This document shows, in pieces, positions 19,182-30,155 of a stretch of DNA of 64,000 nucleotides (position 1 is its first letter; every line of letters begins with the position of its first letter). Source of the DNA: Przewalskia tangutica (Eukaryota; Streptophyta; Magnoliopsida; Solanales; Solanaceae); the NCBI GenBank assembly GCA_029844215.1, contig CM056725.1:59061609-59125608 (forward strand). Reading direction: 5' to 3'. The position numbers were made by a program, and so were the translations under genes. The notes beneath the pieces were generated by a model. It did not search any database. It worked only from the letters and a program-made list of their open reading frames with translations, and was not told the origin of the DNA.

Positions 19182-21875
19182 TGTCACGACCCGACCCCGG
19201 GCCGCGACTGGTGCCCTACCTGGGCACCCCGTTCAGGTATACATCAAAGAATAGCAGCGGAACATACACAACATAAACATATGTGTAAACAAAAGACATC
19301 ACAGGCTAGCCCATAAGGTCGCCTTCCATAATATAAACATAATCAAAAGTACAACTGTACATCTTAGTTCTTACAGCCCAACCACATATGTGAATACAGA
19401 CCTCTAGGAATAACAACTGTGGCGGGACAGGGCCCCGCCATACCCATGAATGTACATAAATCTACAACACCAGGGAAAAGACTGTACCAAAAAGACAAGC
19501 CTCCGGATAAATGGAGCTTCTGACGTCTGATAAGTGATCCTAAGAATGAGGATCCACCACCGCCACTTTCTCGCGCATGAACGCAGCCCCCGAGGAAGGG
19601 GGTCAGTACACAATATGTACTAAGTATGTAAAACTGGAAAGTACTGTAATTACAACATAAGTTTAAAACAAAGCCGGAGACATGTATGATAACAGAATTA
19701 CAGTACACAGTGCCTTACTAACAATGAGAGTAAATCAAGGGAATACGTGCAACATCACAATAGGAGACTCCCGATCAAATCATGGGTAGCGAACCCATAG
19801 AAACATGTGGTATAACGTCTTAGGGTTCTTACCCCTCATTTATACTCTTACCTCAACTGGGGTGGTATAACGTCTTGGGGGTTTTCCCCTCATTTATACT
19901 CTTACCCTGAAGAAGGTAATAAAGCAGGCGGTATAATGTCTTGGGGGCTTGCCCCTCACTTATACTCTTATCTGGAGAAGGTGGTATAGCGTCTTGGGGG
20001 TCTGCCCCTCACTTATACTCTTACCCTATCTCAACCGGCCGTCATACAATAAATAAGCAAGTTAGAAATCCCCCTAACTTCTGATTAGTCTTATTCATCT
20101 ACACTCTCATTTTAGTTCACTTAAGGCACTAATATGTTATAATAAATCCGGGAGTTTAACCCAAGGTACTACGTACTTCTAACCTTTTGGAAAATGACTC
20201 ATTTTCATATCAAACTTCCAAGATACTATAAACCGTAGTATCAAGTCAAAATTTCTTTTCAAGACAAGTCACAATACCTTAGAAATAAAGTTAGGTTTCT
20301 AATCAAGTGACTCCTTTTATTATAAAACCTTAGGCAATTGATGCCTTAAAAATCAAATTGCCTTTTCATTAAAATTAAGTCGTTTATCTTTCCATAAAGC
20401 AAATATAACCAACTCCCCATAAAGTCATTACATTCGCTTTATACCTTAGTCATAAACAATTTCCTATCCAAGGGACTTATACGTTTAAAACGGAACAAGT
20501 ATCACATACTTTAAAACTCTTCAAGTCCCTTAACTTTAATAAAACATTAGACATCCTTAATACTTTCAAAGAGGTGAGTTAATCTCCTAACTCACCCAAC
20601 TTGGCTATTCATAAAACTAGTAAAAGATATCAAGGTCTCAGACGTCACCGCACTATATAATGCATAACTAGTCATGCTCAAAAGATAGGAAAAGTTCTAC
20701 ATACCTTGCCGGGTCAACCACTTGCCAAGTACAAAGTCCCGCCCGTAGTATGTCAACCTATAATATTCACAATACGTCTATTAAAGCCTTACTTCAAACG
20801 TAGAATCTTATAAGTTTCAAGTCGCTAAATTCTACGGAAAATCGGACAGCACCTCCTTTGTTTTTACTATCTTTGCCACCTTTTTCAAGGCCGAATACAA
20901 TAACCAAACACGCCACATTTTAGGCACAATCAAAGCAATTTATCAATAGGGGATTACACGCCTACTAGACGTGTAAAATTCCGCCCCATAAACGATAACA
21001 AACTAATACCACTACTAGTCTAATTTCGGCCATAATGAATACAACAATTCCAATTCTTATCCAATTTCCATTTCAATCCAAATTGGTAGCATAACATGAT
21101 ATCAAGTCGCATTTGATTATAACTACTATAATCTTCAAGAAGTAACATGCGACGATTTCTAATAAACGACCAATTAGTAATCCAATCTTCAAGTGGCTTG
21201 TATAACATTTCGGATTCTAAGGCTACAAGCAATTCATAATACTTATCAATCCCATAAACATGAGTCACGTAGTCAAAATCAACTATACAAGCATTATTAT
21301 TAATTTCCAAGAAAAAAGAGAATCTTTCACCTTTTAGATTTTGTCTTCCAAAGCCCTTTTTCTTCAACCCCCTTTTTCCGTCAAACTCGTCCTCGTGAGT
21401 TTCCCACAAGTCTATCAACACTTTGCCTTCTTGCCGCCGCTCCCACAATACCCTCTAGGCTAAGCTTTCTTCAAAACCTTGAGAGAAAAGAGAGAGAAGC
21501 TCTTAAGAGTTCTTAAGGTGAAATGACCAAGTCTTTCAAGACTTGGTCCTAAAATAGGCCAATTTTCTTGGTCAACAAGATGGGAGGGACACTTGTCACC
21601 CTCCCAAAGGCCCTGTTCGAAAATATCCCATGATTTTAGCACTTTCCGCAGAAAATCCGCTTGGCGCCATCGCTGACGGGCGTCGCGCTAGACGCTCTAC
21701 GAAAAATCCTACCGCGCTGTCTCATTGAACTCCAACGCCATACCTCCGCTCCGATGTCCTATCGACGAGCGGTTTGGTGCGTTGGAACTAGACTCATCCA
21801 ACTTATACTAGGCTCAAAATTCGTTCAATACATGTTTGTCAACTTATCTTATATCTGAATTTACGGGGTGTAACA
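19182..21875 (-). repeat. 3' LTR of element B
   Basis: 2694 bp, TGTCACGACCCG at the left and ACGGGGTGTAACA at the right. It is nearly identical to the 5' LTR over long spans. It includes a minisatellite (about 19806-20030) and the GATTACACGCC/GACGTGTAAAATTC hairpin near 20945. Confidence 0.95.
19806..20030 (-). repeat. Minisatellite in B 3' LTR
   Basis: About four units containing GGTATAACGTCTTGGGGG or close variants, then CCCCTCATTTATACTCTTA. It is the reverse complement of the array in the A LTR, and the partner array is at 29932-30155. Confidence 0.88.
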
Positions 21876-21890
21876 TTCTTCCCCCCTTAG
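21876..21890 (-). promoter_or_regulatory. Polypurine tract of element B
   Basis: On the minus strand CTAAGGGGGGAAGAA ends exactly at the 3' LTR boundary, as in elements A and D. Confidence 0.9.
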
Positions 21891-22057
21891 AAACATTCGT
21901 CCCCGAATGTTCTTTCGGAGTCAAACTTAAAATTTAGCGACACCGTTTCCTTTCACAATCCCGACATACCAATAATGCCACACATGGCCACGTAAATGCA
22001 TTTACACAAAACAGATGCTTCAATTAAAACTTGACAAGTAAGGGAAAAGAATTTACC

Positions 22058-22486
22058 TTAAGGTGTAGGGAATAAGTGAGGATACTTCCTTAACATGTCC
22101 TCTTCGGCTTCCCAAGTCACCTCCTCTCGGTTATCATTCCTCCACAAGACTTTGACGGAAGCCACATCCTTGGTCCGCAGTCGCCTGACCTGGCGATCGA
22201 GTATCGCTATGGGACTCTCCTCATACGATAACCCCTCTGCCACCTGGACCTCACTAGTAGGGAAAACTCTCGCTGGATCACCGATACACTTCCGCAACAT
22301 AGAAACATGAAAGACCGGATGTACCGCCTCTAACTCTGATGGCAGATCCAACTTGTAGGCAACCTTGCCCACTCTACGGACGATCTGGTAGGGCCCAATG
22401 TACCTTGGCCGAAGTTTCCTTCTACCGAATCTCATCACACCTTCATGGGTGACACCTTCAAGACCCAATCGCTCACGAAACTCCAA
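22058..22486 (-). pseudogene. pol: Integrase C-terminus and chromodomain of element B, open frame
   Basis: 142 codons are open on the minus strand. They contain GVMRFGRRKLRPRYIGPYQI (GPY/F module), YKLDLPSELEAVHPVFHVSM and RQVRRLRTKDVAS, then the chromodomain VKVLWRNDNREEVTWEAEED and a terminal YPHLFPTP. This chromodomain is uninterrupted, unlike that of A. The Met is not a true start, since the domain is the C-terminus of Gag-Pol. Its probable role is targeting of integration to methylated H3 chromatin. Upstream integrase sequence is badly frameshifted. Confidence 0.9.
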
Positions 22487-23463
22487 ATGCCGACGCCGAT
22501 TATCCGCATATGACTTCGCCGACTACGAGCCGCTAACGCCTTCTCCGATAAGCTTTACTTTATCCACACCGCTGAACCAAGTCCGCCAACTAATCAGATT
22601 TCGCCCACGCCGAACCAACCAATCGACGACTGCATTTCGCCATTTAAAGCCTCGTATGGCGCCATCTCAGATATCGGAATGGTAGCCGTTGTTGTAAGCA
22701 AACTCACAAGAGGCAAATGATCCTCCCACCCACCGAATCAATCACGCAGCTCGCAGATATCCTCGCGTTGTCGGATAGTACGCCCGCCCGCCTGCCACCG
22801 AGGATGGAATGTCAGATCGAGACTCACTGTGTCCTAAACCCTTCTCGAAAGACCTCCGGAAGTTAGCCAGAATCGGGCTCCCTATCGGATATAATCGACA
22901 CCGACACCGCGACCTCACAATCTCTCGATGTACACCGCATAGTCCTCACCAAAACGCTGCCCCGATGGAAGGAAATGGGCTGATTTCGCCACCACAACAA
23001 TAACCCAAATGGAGTCGTATTTCCTCCGAGTGCGAGGTAACCTGTAACAAAGTCCATGTTGATCACCTCCCACTTCCAAGTCGGAATCTCAATATCCCGC
23101 AATAATCCACTGGCCTCTGGTGCTCGACCTTGACTGCCGGCAATTAGGACATCAGGCAACAAAACCTCGCCACGCCCCTCTTCGTGCCATCCCACCAATA
23201 CAAACATCCGAGGTCATGGTACATCTTGGTCGACCCGGATGAATAGAATAACGAGCACCGTGTGCCTCCCTGCATCTGACGAAGTCCTCGACACATCGGA
23301 ACACACAACCGCCCTCAAATCTCAAAGACTTATCAAAGCTACCAATAGACTCTTCTCCTCCCAAGAGCTGCGTCTCGATACCGTACCAACACCGGGTCCT
23401 CAAACCGCCGCTCTTCACCTCATCAACGATGGAAGACTCGGCAACCTCACGAACCCGCACCCA
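22487..23463 (-). pseudogene. pol: Integrase of element B, heavily frameshifted
   Basis: Integrase blocks appear in minus-strand order across several frames: MRVREVAESSIVDEVKSGGL (from 23460), RYSIHPGR near 23240, then IEIPTWKWEVINMDFVTGYL, which holds the first catalytic Asp (about 23050). A decayed second Asp region lies near 22890. The segment that should hold the catalytic Glu (about 22770-22800) is rearranged and I cannot recognise the Glu codon. The 22500-22800 part can be aligned only by short words with 13020-13320 of element A. Confidence 0.8.
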
Positions 23464-24132
23464 CTATCGTCGGTATCGATCAATCGAACCCCAAGGCTCG
23501 CTAATCGGTGGATCTCGACGGACCGTGTCCCGCCTCTCGCCGTACTGATGGGCTCCCATCGATCTACGACTCAAGGCATCAGCAACTACGTTGGCCTTCC
23601 CCGGATGGTATAGAATATCAACATCATAATCTTTCAACAACTCTAACCACCGTCTCTGTCGCAAGTTCAGCTCCCTCTGCCTGAAGATATACTGGAGGCT
23701 CTTGTGGTCTGTATAAATATCCACATGAACCCCATACAAATAATGTCTCCAAATCTTCAAGGCATGAATAACTGCGGCCAACTCTAAGTCATGGGTAGGG
23801 TAATTCCTCTCATGCTTCCGTAACTGCCGGGAAGCATACGCTATAACCTTGCCGTGCTGCATCAAAACACACCCTAGCCCGATACCCGAGGCATCACAAT
23901 AGATCACGTAACCGTCTAACCCCTCAGGAAGAGTAAGAACTGGAGCTGTAGTCAACCTTTCCTTCAGCAACTGGAAACCTTTCTCGCAAGCCTCTGTCCA
24001 CTGGAACTTGGCTGCCTTCTGAGTCAGCCTAGTCAATGGTGCTGAAATCGAAGCAAACTGCTCCACAAACCTACGATAATAACCCGCCAGTCCTAAGAAA
24101 CTGCACTTGGCCTGAGTAGTAGGTCTCGCCAA
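23464..24132 (-). pseudogene. pol: RNase H of element B, open frame
   Basis: 222 codons are open on the minus strand. They contain the tether LGLAGYYRRFVEQFASISAP, the catalytic motifs YCDASGIGLGCVLMQ, HDLELAAVIHALK and YTDHKSLQYIF, then RRWLELLKDYDVDILYHPGK and VADALSRRS. All three catalytic acidic motifs are present, which makes this the reference copy for judging A. The frame enters from the RT with a shift at about 24130. It runs on into decayed integrase. Confidence 0.92.
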
Positions 24133-24390
24133 GACTGATCGCCAATCTTTGCCGTATCCACCCGAACACCATCAGCCCCAATAATATGCCCCAGGAATGC
24201 CACTGAGGCCAACCAAAACTCACACTTGGAGAACTTGGCGAATAGCCGGCCCGAGGACCCTGGCAATCTGATTCTCAAGTGATCTGCATGATCCTGCTCT
24301 GTCCGCGAATAAATCAGGATGTCATCAATGAATACTATCACAAATGTATCCAAAAATGGCTTGAACACCCGGTTCATCAAATCCATAAAT
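24133..24390 (-). pseudogene. pol: Reverse transcriptase of element B, C-terminal part
   Basis: On the minus strand this is MDLMNRVFKPFLDTFVIVFI followed by the catalytic Asp pair (24321-24326, in FIDDILIYS) and FAKFSKCEFWLASVAFLGHI. It directly continues the RT part at 26811-27538 once solo LTR I and one TAAAT are removed. A short deletion and frame change are visible near 24240-24280 (RIRLPGSSGRLFAKF). Confidence 0.92.
24386..24390. repeat. Target site duplication TAAAT, left copy (solo LTR I)
   Basis: Repeated at 26806-26810 on the other side of solo LTR I. The flanks join inside the RT between the AVFM and DLMN motifs. Confidence 0.95.
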
Positions 24391-24994
24391 TGTCACGACC
24401 CGTTCCGGGGCCCGTGACTGGTGCCTTACCCAGGCACCCAAGTAGTCATACATCAGAGTAATCAGCGGAATATAAAAACAAGACATGAAACAGTTGTAAA
24501 ATGAGACACGCTTTATGTGAGAAAATGTCGCTTTCTAAGAAATATATATAAACATAGTTTTGCGCTACATCCCAATTGTACAATAGGACTACTGCACTTA
24601 AGAAGATAAACAACTATGGCGACGTGGCCCCGCCATACCCTGAATGTACAAAACTATATACAACAACAGGGAGATCATACTCAAAAGTCGAGCCTCCGGA
24701 GAAGATGGAGCTCATGATACCAAAGCAAAAAGATCCTAAGGATGTGGATCTAGCACCGGCTTGCCCTTACCTGCGGCATGAACGCAGCCCCCCGAAGGAG
24801 GTCAGTACAACAGGTACCAAGTATGTGAAATCAGAAGTACTTAAATGAAATCAAAGTATTTAAAACCATTTGCAAATACAATCGGTTCAATTGCACATAG
24901 TGCATATCACAAACAAGAACAATAATAGGTAAATCAGAATGTGTCTTTTCTAGGCCGCGAATGATCGAAGCAAGGCCAATTGCCCATAGTATCA

Positions 24995-25230
24995 TTATCG
25001 TGCCTAATCCCGACTCCGCACCGCATAGTCACACACGCACCCGCATGAGGTATTCTCGACGGGGTAGCTAACCCCGGTATTCTCCTCGACACCCGCACCG
25101 CATAGTCTCAATAGACCGCATAGTCACACGGATCGCATAGGGTATCCCCAGACGGATAAAACACCGGAATGATCAATCTCGAACTCCCGCAGCTCGCATA
25201 GTCACAGCACCGCATAGCCGTATAGACCGC
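24995..25230 (-). repeat. Degenerate short-word array (CCGCATAG) in solo LTR I
   Basis: The word ACCGCATAG or CGCATAG, often followed by TCACA, recurs about eight times with irregular spacing of 10-45 bp. It occupies the place where the other LTRs have a minisatellite. Confidence 0.7.
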
Positions 25231-26389
25231 GTCAAGGGTGGCAAGCCCTCGGTATAACAAGTCGAGGGTAGGTGATATAATAACATTACAATCGACTTAC
25301 CGCTTAGCAACGTAAGCACAACAAGAATGACCCCTTTCACAACATCACAAGACACTAACACACGTAGCATCATAATATGTCTATTTATCAACAATCTTAT
25401 TACACCTTACGTAAATCAATACAAGGTTTTTATAACAAATAAGTAAACAATTCCTTTTATCTTTCTTAAGTTGTTATACCTAACTTCCCATAAAGCTAGT
25501 ATAACTCTTAGCTTTTGTTTAAAACCAAATATTTCTCTCCGATAAAAATGATTCAAGATTCTTTTGAAATGCATCAAGATTCTTATTATTCAGCTTAAGT
25601 CAAAAGACATTGCGTAATTATTATTCAGCTTAAGTCAAAAGACATTGCCGTAATTATTATTCGATTAACACACGTACGCTCACCGCACTATATATATATC
25701 TTAAAATATCATGCTTAAGAGTATAGGAAGAATCACATACCTTCTGAAAACCACCGCCAAGTCGAATATGTGGCGCAGAGAATCACCTATAATAGTCAAA
25801 TACGCCTATCAATGTCTAGACTATTCAGCATTTCTAAGCGAGAGGTTCTCTATTCTACGGAAATTTGGGCAGCACTTCCCTACCCGTCAAGCTACTCAAG
25901 TCTCGTGAAAAAATCTATGTAAGTATAGTTCAATTATTCTTCTTTTAAACCCTTCTACTGTGATAACAGTTCAATTCTATTCTTTAATATCCTTCTAAGT
26001 ATTTTATATGTATTCTCTAATTACAAAAGAAGGATAAGATTATTTACCTCGATAAGCCCAAAATTATCCAAGTTAAAAGTCGATCATGAGCGAGGTTTAG
26101 CTCCTAATTGCACGCTCCGATAGCTCCAAGAAACCTTTAGAAGTTCTTCACAACTTCTACTAAGTACTAAGGGATTTGGGCTAGGGTATTTAGGAATAGT
26201 AACTATACTTGGAAGACAATATTTCTACCAAGAGAGGGGGGTAGGTTTCGGCTAGGACTACTAGGCTAGAGGGGTGTTTCGCCAAGGCCTTCAAGGGAGA
26301 AGTGTTGGACGAAAAGCTCATGAGGAGAGGAGGATTTTAGACTTGGAAAGTTTGTTTTGTGGATGAAGAACTCTTCATCTTAAGGGGGG

Positions 26390-26397
26390 TATTTATA
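26390..26397 (-). promoter_or_regulatory. TATA box of solo LTR I
   Basis: The minus strand reads CCTATAAATACCCCCC, the same box as in E (37098-37105) and H (53711-53718), about 410 bp from the LTR 5' end. Confidence 0.7.
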
Positions 26398-26810
26398 GGT
26401 CAAGCAAAGGCCAACCAATGGCCAAGATGAAGCCAAGTGCAAGGCAAGTGTAGGGTGAGGATTCACCCAAGTTCCCTTATCCATCTACCACACACAAATA
26501 TCCTACCAACTCCTTGACAAAACAAGGCCACCAATTCGGCTCAATGGACGCCTCAAGTCCGCCAACTAGAGGGTGACAAGTGTCGCCCTCTTGTTGGTCC
26601 AAAATGTTTCGTCTCTCGGAAAAATCCGCAAAAAATATAAATGACATAGCCGTAATTTACCCTACGCAAGTTTAGTAAAACGTTTCGTCGAAAAACGATT
26701 CTTTTAGTGAGTTGTGCACAAATGTTTTTCGTCCAAGGTCTTAACTTAGGCTAACTTTTGTACGTACGCCCTCACGTACATACTCTGGAAATACGGGGTA
26801 TAACATAAAT

Positions 26811-27538
26811 ACTGCTGGAGCGTTGGTCAAACCGAAAGACATAACCCTGAACTCATAGTGCCCATACCGGGTCCTGAATGCAGTCTTTGGGATGTCTGCC
26901 TCTCGAACTCGTACCTGATGATAACCAGACCGCATGTCTATCTTTGAAAAACACCTCGCACCCTGCAACTGGTCAAACAAATCATCAATCCTGGGGAGGG
27001 GGTACCTATTCTTAATGTTTACCTTATTCACCTGCCTGTAATCAACACACATACGCAGCATCCCATCCTTCTTCTTTACGAACAAAACCGGCGCTCCCCA
27101 GGGAGATACACTAGGCCTGATAAAGCCTTTTTCCAGCAAATCTTTCTGCTGGTCCTTCAGCTCCTTCAACTCAGCAGGTGTCATTCTGTATGGCGGAATG
27201 GAAATAGGTCGAGTGTCTGGCAACGTGTCAATACAAAACTCAATCTCCCTCTCAGGAGGGATACCCGGAAGATCATCTGGGAACACATCTGGAAACTCCC
27301 TAACCATCGAGCATCGATCAAGAACTGCACTCGGCCTCAGATCAAATACCCGAACCAGATGATAGATGTACCCCTTCTGCACCATCTTCCTAGCCTTGAG
27401 GTAAGAAATAAACCTACCCCTCGGCGACGCTGTGTTGCCCTTCCACACGATAACTGGCTCGCCAGGAAACTGGAACCGAACCAACATGTCCCTACAATCA
27501 ACGTTGGCATAACAAGAAGCCAACCAGTCCATACCCAT
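26811..27538 (-). pseudogene. pol: Reverse transcriptase of element B, N-terminal part
   Basis: Open on the minus strand from MGMDWLASCYANVD (protease-RT linker) through VREFPDVFPDDLPGIPPERE, KGFIRPSVSPWGAPVLFVKK, MCVDYRQVNKVN, FSKIDMRSGYHQVRV and FGLTNAPAVFM. It then runs into solo LTR I. The linker and RT are in one frame here, unlike in A. The catalytic Asp pair lies on the other side of I. Confidence 0.93.
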
Positions 27539-27822
27539 AATGACATCAAAATCGTCATCTCGGCTCTATCAAGTCTGCAAGTGTCCGACGATCAGAATAT
27601 AAACCGACAACCTCTCAGACACCCGCCGCCTAACACCGAATCTTCCATTGGCGTAGCTACCTCAAAAGGCTCTATCGACTCCGGCTCTATCCCGATTCTA
27701 CCCGCAATAAGAGGACACATAGGACAAGGTAGAACTCGGATCTATCAAAGCATAAATGTCACAAAGATGAAATCAATAATGTACCGTGACGACGCCGTGG
27801 AAGCCTCACGATCCCGGGCGGT
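27539..27822 (-). pseudogene. Aspartic protease of element B, degraded
   Basis: Minus-strand blocks correspond to the A protease: an active-site piece near 27745, PLIAGRIGIEPESIEPFEVA (27655-27715), and a downstream piece near 27590. The active-site triplet DPG of A reads DPS here, because CCAGGT is replaced by CCGAGT, and a stop precedes it. Several small indels separate the blocks. Confidence 0.75.
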
Positions 27823-29118
27823 CTAATGAATATATGCGGTTACGTGGACCGCTAGAATCGAACCACCACCACGACCTCTACCGCGCCTTCCGCTCGTTAG
27901 TACCACGCCTCCGGGCGCATAACCACGTAAGGAGAAGACCCAAAGAACATATCCCGCTTGCCGCACCACACCCATGCCGCCTCTAGACGGACAATCTTCT
28001 CTCAAATGGCCTGCCGCCACACGAGTAACAAGCTCCGAAGATTCGCGACACTCGCTGGTAAAACCTACGCATCGAGCACACCGAGGTGTGGGTGGTCCCG
28101 ACGGTGACGTTCTCGCCTCGAAATCCAAGTCCCGAGCCCGACCGCCTCGAATGACTGGCCGCCGCTCTTACCGTAAAATCGTGAAGGAGCACTCTGTCCG
28201 GGCCGGAATGTGGATCTGGTCACGCCGAGGCCGTCCGCTCGAAATCGCCTCGAGACACGATGTCACCGCCTCGGGCCGGGCTCGAGTCAATCTGGTCCTC
28301 CCTCTCTCTATCTTCTATCCCCTGCGCATAGGCCTGCATCCGGGTGATGTCCATACCGGGCTGAAGAGCCATACCCAAGCATGCGGTAATCATATGACGG
28401 TCAAGACCCATCACATAACGATGAACCCTATCCGCCATGTCAGCTACAATAGTATGTGCATGTCTGGCCAAGGAGTCAAACTCCAAGCTATACTCCCTGA
28501 TAGTCCTCCCGTTCTGCCTCAAGGTCAAGAATCTGTCTACCCGGGCTCTCCTCATCTCAGGAGGCAAAAAGTGAACCATAAAGGCCTCTGCAAACTCCTC
28601 CCAAACAGCTGGAAGAGCATCATCACCTCTCGAAAGCAACCACGACTCAAACCAGTTCAACGCAATATCGCGCAACCGGTAGGAGGCTAGCGTAATGCAC
28701 TCGTCTCAAGCCCTAAGAACTCGCAGGTCCGTCAGAGTTGCCGAATGAACTCCTGCAGATCCTCATCAGACCTCGAACCATAAAACTCAGGTGGATGACA
28801 ACCCAGAAAATCCCTAACCCGCAAACCGCCGCCCTAGGGGTCGCCGCTTCTCGCTTGTCGCTGTCCGACTACTATACTGGTCAATAACCGGATCTGCTCC
28901 CCGTAGTATCTATACTCAGCACCCGGCTGCAGAACTGGAGGCTCTAGTACCGGAACCTCTGGAGCTACTGCCGCTCGGCCTCTAATATCGCCGTGGCTGA
29001 ACTCGCCGACCGCCACTACCTCGGTATAGTCTGCGTGCTCGAGCCCGTAACCTCGAGTACCGCTAGCAGCCTCGCTGCCGCTTTGCCCTTCTGGGCCTCG
29101 TCGCCTTCCGCGAGGCAT
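27823..29118 (-). pseudogene. gag: gag of element B, frameshifted
   Basis: On the minus strand it starts at ATG 29118 (MPRGRRRGPEGQSGSEAASG). The N-terminal piece ends at a stop near 28836. The capsid domain is open at 28675-28220 (RDIALNWFESWLLSRGDD, HFLPPEMRRARVDRF, EYSLEFDSLARHAHT) and closely matches A. The zinc knuckle (CARC..., CYSCG, DCPSRGGMG) is split over two frames at about 27960-28080. A Gly/Arg-rich tail follows. At least three frame breaks are present. Confidence 0.88.
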
Positions 29119-29223
29119 ATCTGCTTTATAAGACTAGGTCGAGAGGATTCAACCTAATAAGACACTCTCTTGCACGATCTCGAGAGAGAAGAATGGAAAC
29201 CAATCCTAAATGTCCTGCACCTC

Positions 29224-29263
29224 ACGATTATAGATGGGGTGCACAACACATCGATAATCAAGA
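29224..29263 (-). other. Leader stem-loop of element B with loop palindrome GTGCAC
   Basis: On the minus strand GATTAT (29259-29254) pairs with ATAATC (29231-29226) and GATGTG with CCCATC (one mismatch), with the loop TT plus GTGCAC (29444-type hexamer at 29439-29444 does not apply; the hexamer is at 29239-29244). Compared with A, the second upper-stem pair is A-U instead of G-U, so pairing is kept at that position. Confidence 0.65.
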
Positions 29264-29305
29264 CTAGACTAGACACGATCTGTAGACACTTTCCGAGGAC
29301 TTACT

Positions 29306-29317
29306 GCTATGATACAA
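29306..29317 (-). promoter_or_regulatory. Primer binding site of element B (initiator tRNA-Met type)
   Basis: The minus strand reads TTGTATCATAGC, two mismatches from the TGGTATCAGAGC site in E, a few bases inside the 5' LTR end at 29322. Confidence 0.75.
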
Positions 29318-29931
29318 CTTTTGTCACGACCCGACCGGCCGCGATCGTGCCCTACCAGGCACCCTGCCTGTATACATCGAGAATAGCAATGAACATACAC
29401 AACATAAACATATGTGTAAACAAAAGACATCACAAAGCCGATAAGTGTCGCTTCCATAATATAAACATAATCAAAAGTACAATCAGACATCTCGGTTCTG
29501 ACCCAACCACATATGTGAATACTGCACTGCAGAATAACAAATGTGGCGGACAGGCCGCTATACCCCTGAATGTACATAAATCTACAACACCAGGGAAAAG
29601 ACTGTACCAAAAAGACAAGCCTCCGGATAAATGGAGCTTCTGACGTCTGATAAGTGATCCTAAGAATGAGGATCCACCACCTGCTTACCCTTTCCTGCGG
29701 CATGAACGCAGCCCCCGAGGAAGGGGGTCAGTACACAATATGTACTAAGTATGTAAAAGCGAAAATGCTGTAATTACAACATAAGTTTAAAACAAAGCCG
29801 GAGACATGTATGATAACAGAATTACAGTACACAGTGCCTTACTAACAATGAGAGTAAATCAAGGGAATACGTGCAACATCACAATAGGAGACTCCCGATC
29901 AAATCATGGGTAGCGAACCCATAGAAACAGG

Positions 29932-30155
29932 TGGTATAACGTCTTAGGGTTCTTACCCCTCATTTATACTCTTACCCTGAAGCAGGTGGTATAACGTCTT
30001 GGGGGTTTGCCCCTCATTTATACTCTTACCCTGAAGAAGGTAATAAAGCAGGTGGTATAATGTCTTGGGGGCTTGCCCCTCACTTATACTCTTATCCTGG
30101 AGAAGGTGGTATAGCGTCTTGGGGGTCTGCCCCTCACTTATACTCTTACCCTATC
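29932..30155 (-). repeat. Minisatellite in B 5' LTR
   Basis: Four units containing GGTGGTATAACGTCTT or close variants, then CCCCTCATTTATACTCTTA. They are the same in number and order as in the 3' LTR array. Confidence 0.88.

Larger units (their letters stand above)
24391..26805 (-). mobile_element. Solo LTR I (minus) in the RT gene of element B
   Basis: 2415 bp from TGTCACGACCCG to ATACGGGGTATAACA, with no internal region and a perfect 5-bp TSD. This is the product expected from recombination between the two LTRs of a complete element. It has a TATA box on the minus strand (26390-26397), a GGGCAGCACTTCC block (about 25868), and an array of GCATAG-containing words at 24995-25230 instead of the minisatellite of A/B. 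Confidence 0.95.

Noticed and set aside
21020..21448. 142-residue ORF in the B 3' LTR (also partly at 31294-31491)
   Set aside because: It falls wholly in the LTR, is shortened by changes in the second LTR copy and has no known domain. Most likely a chance open frame.
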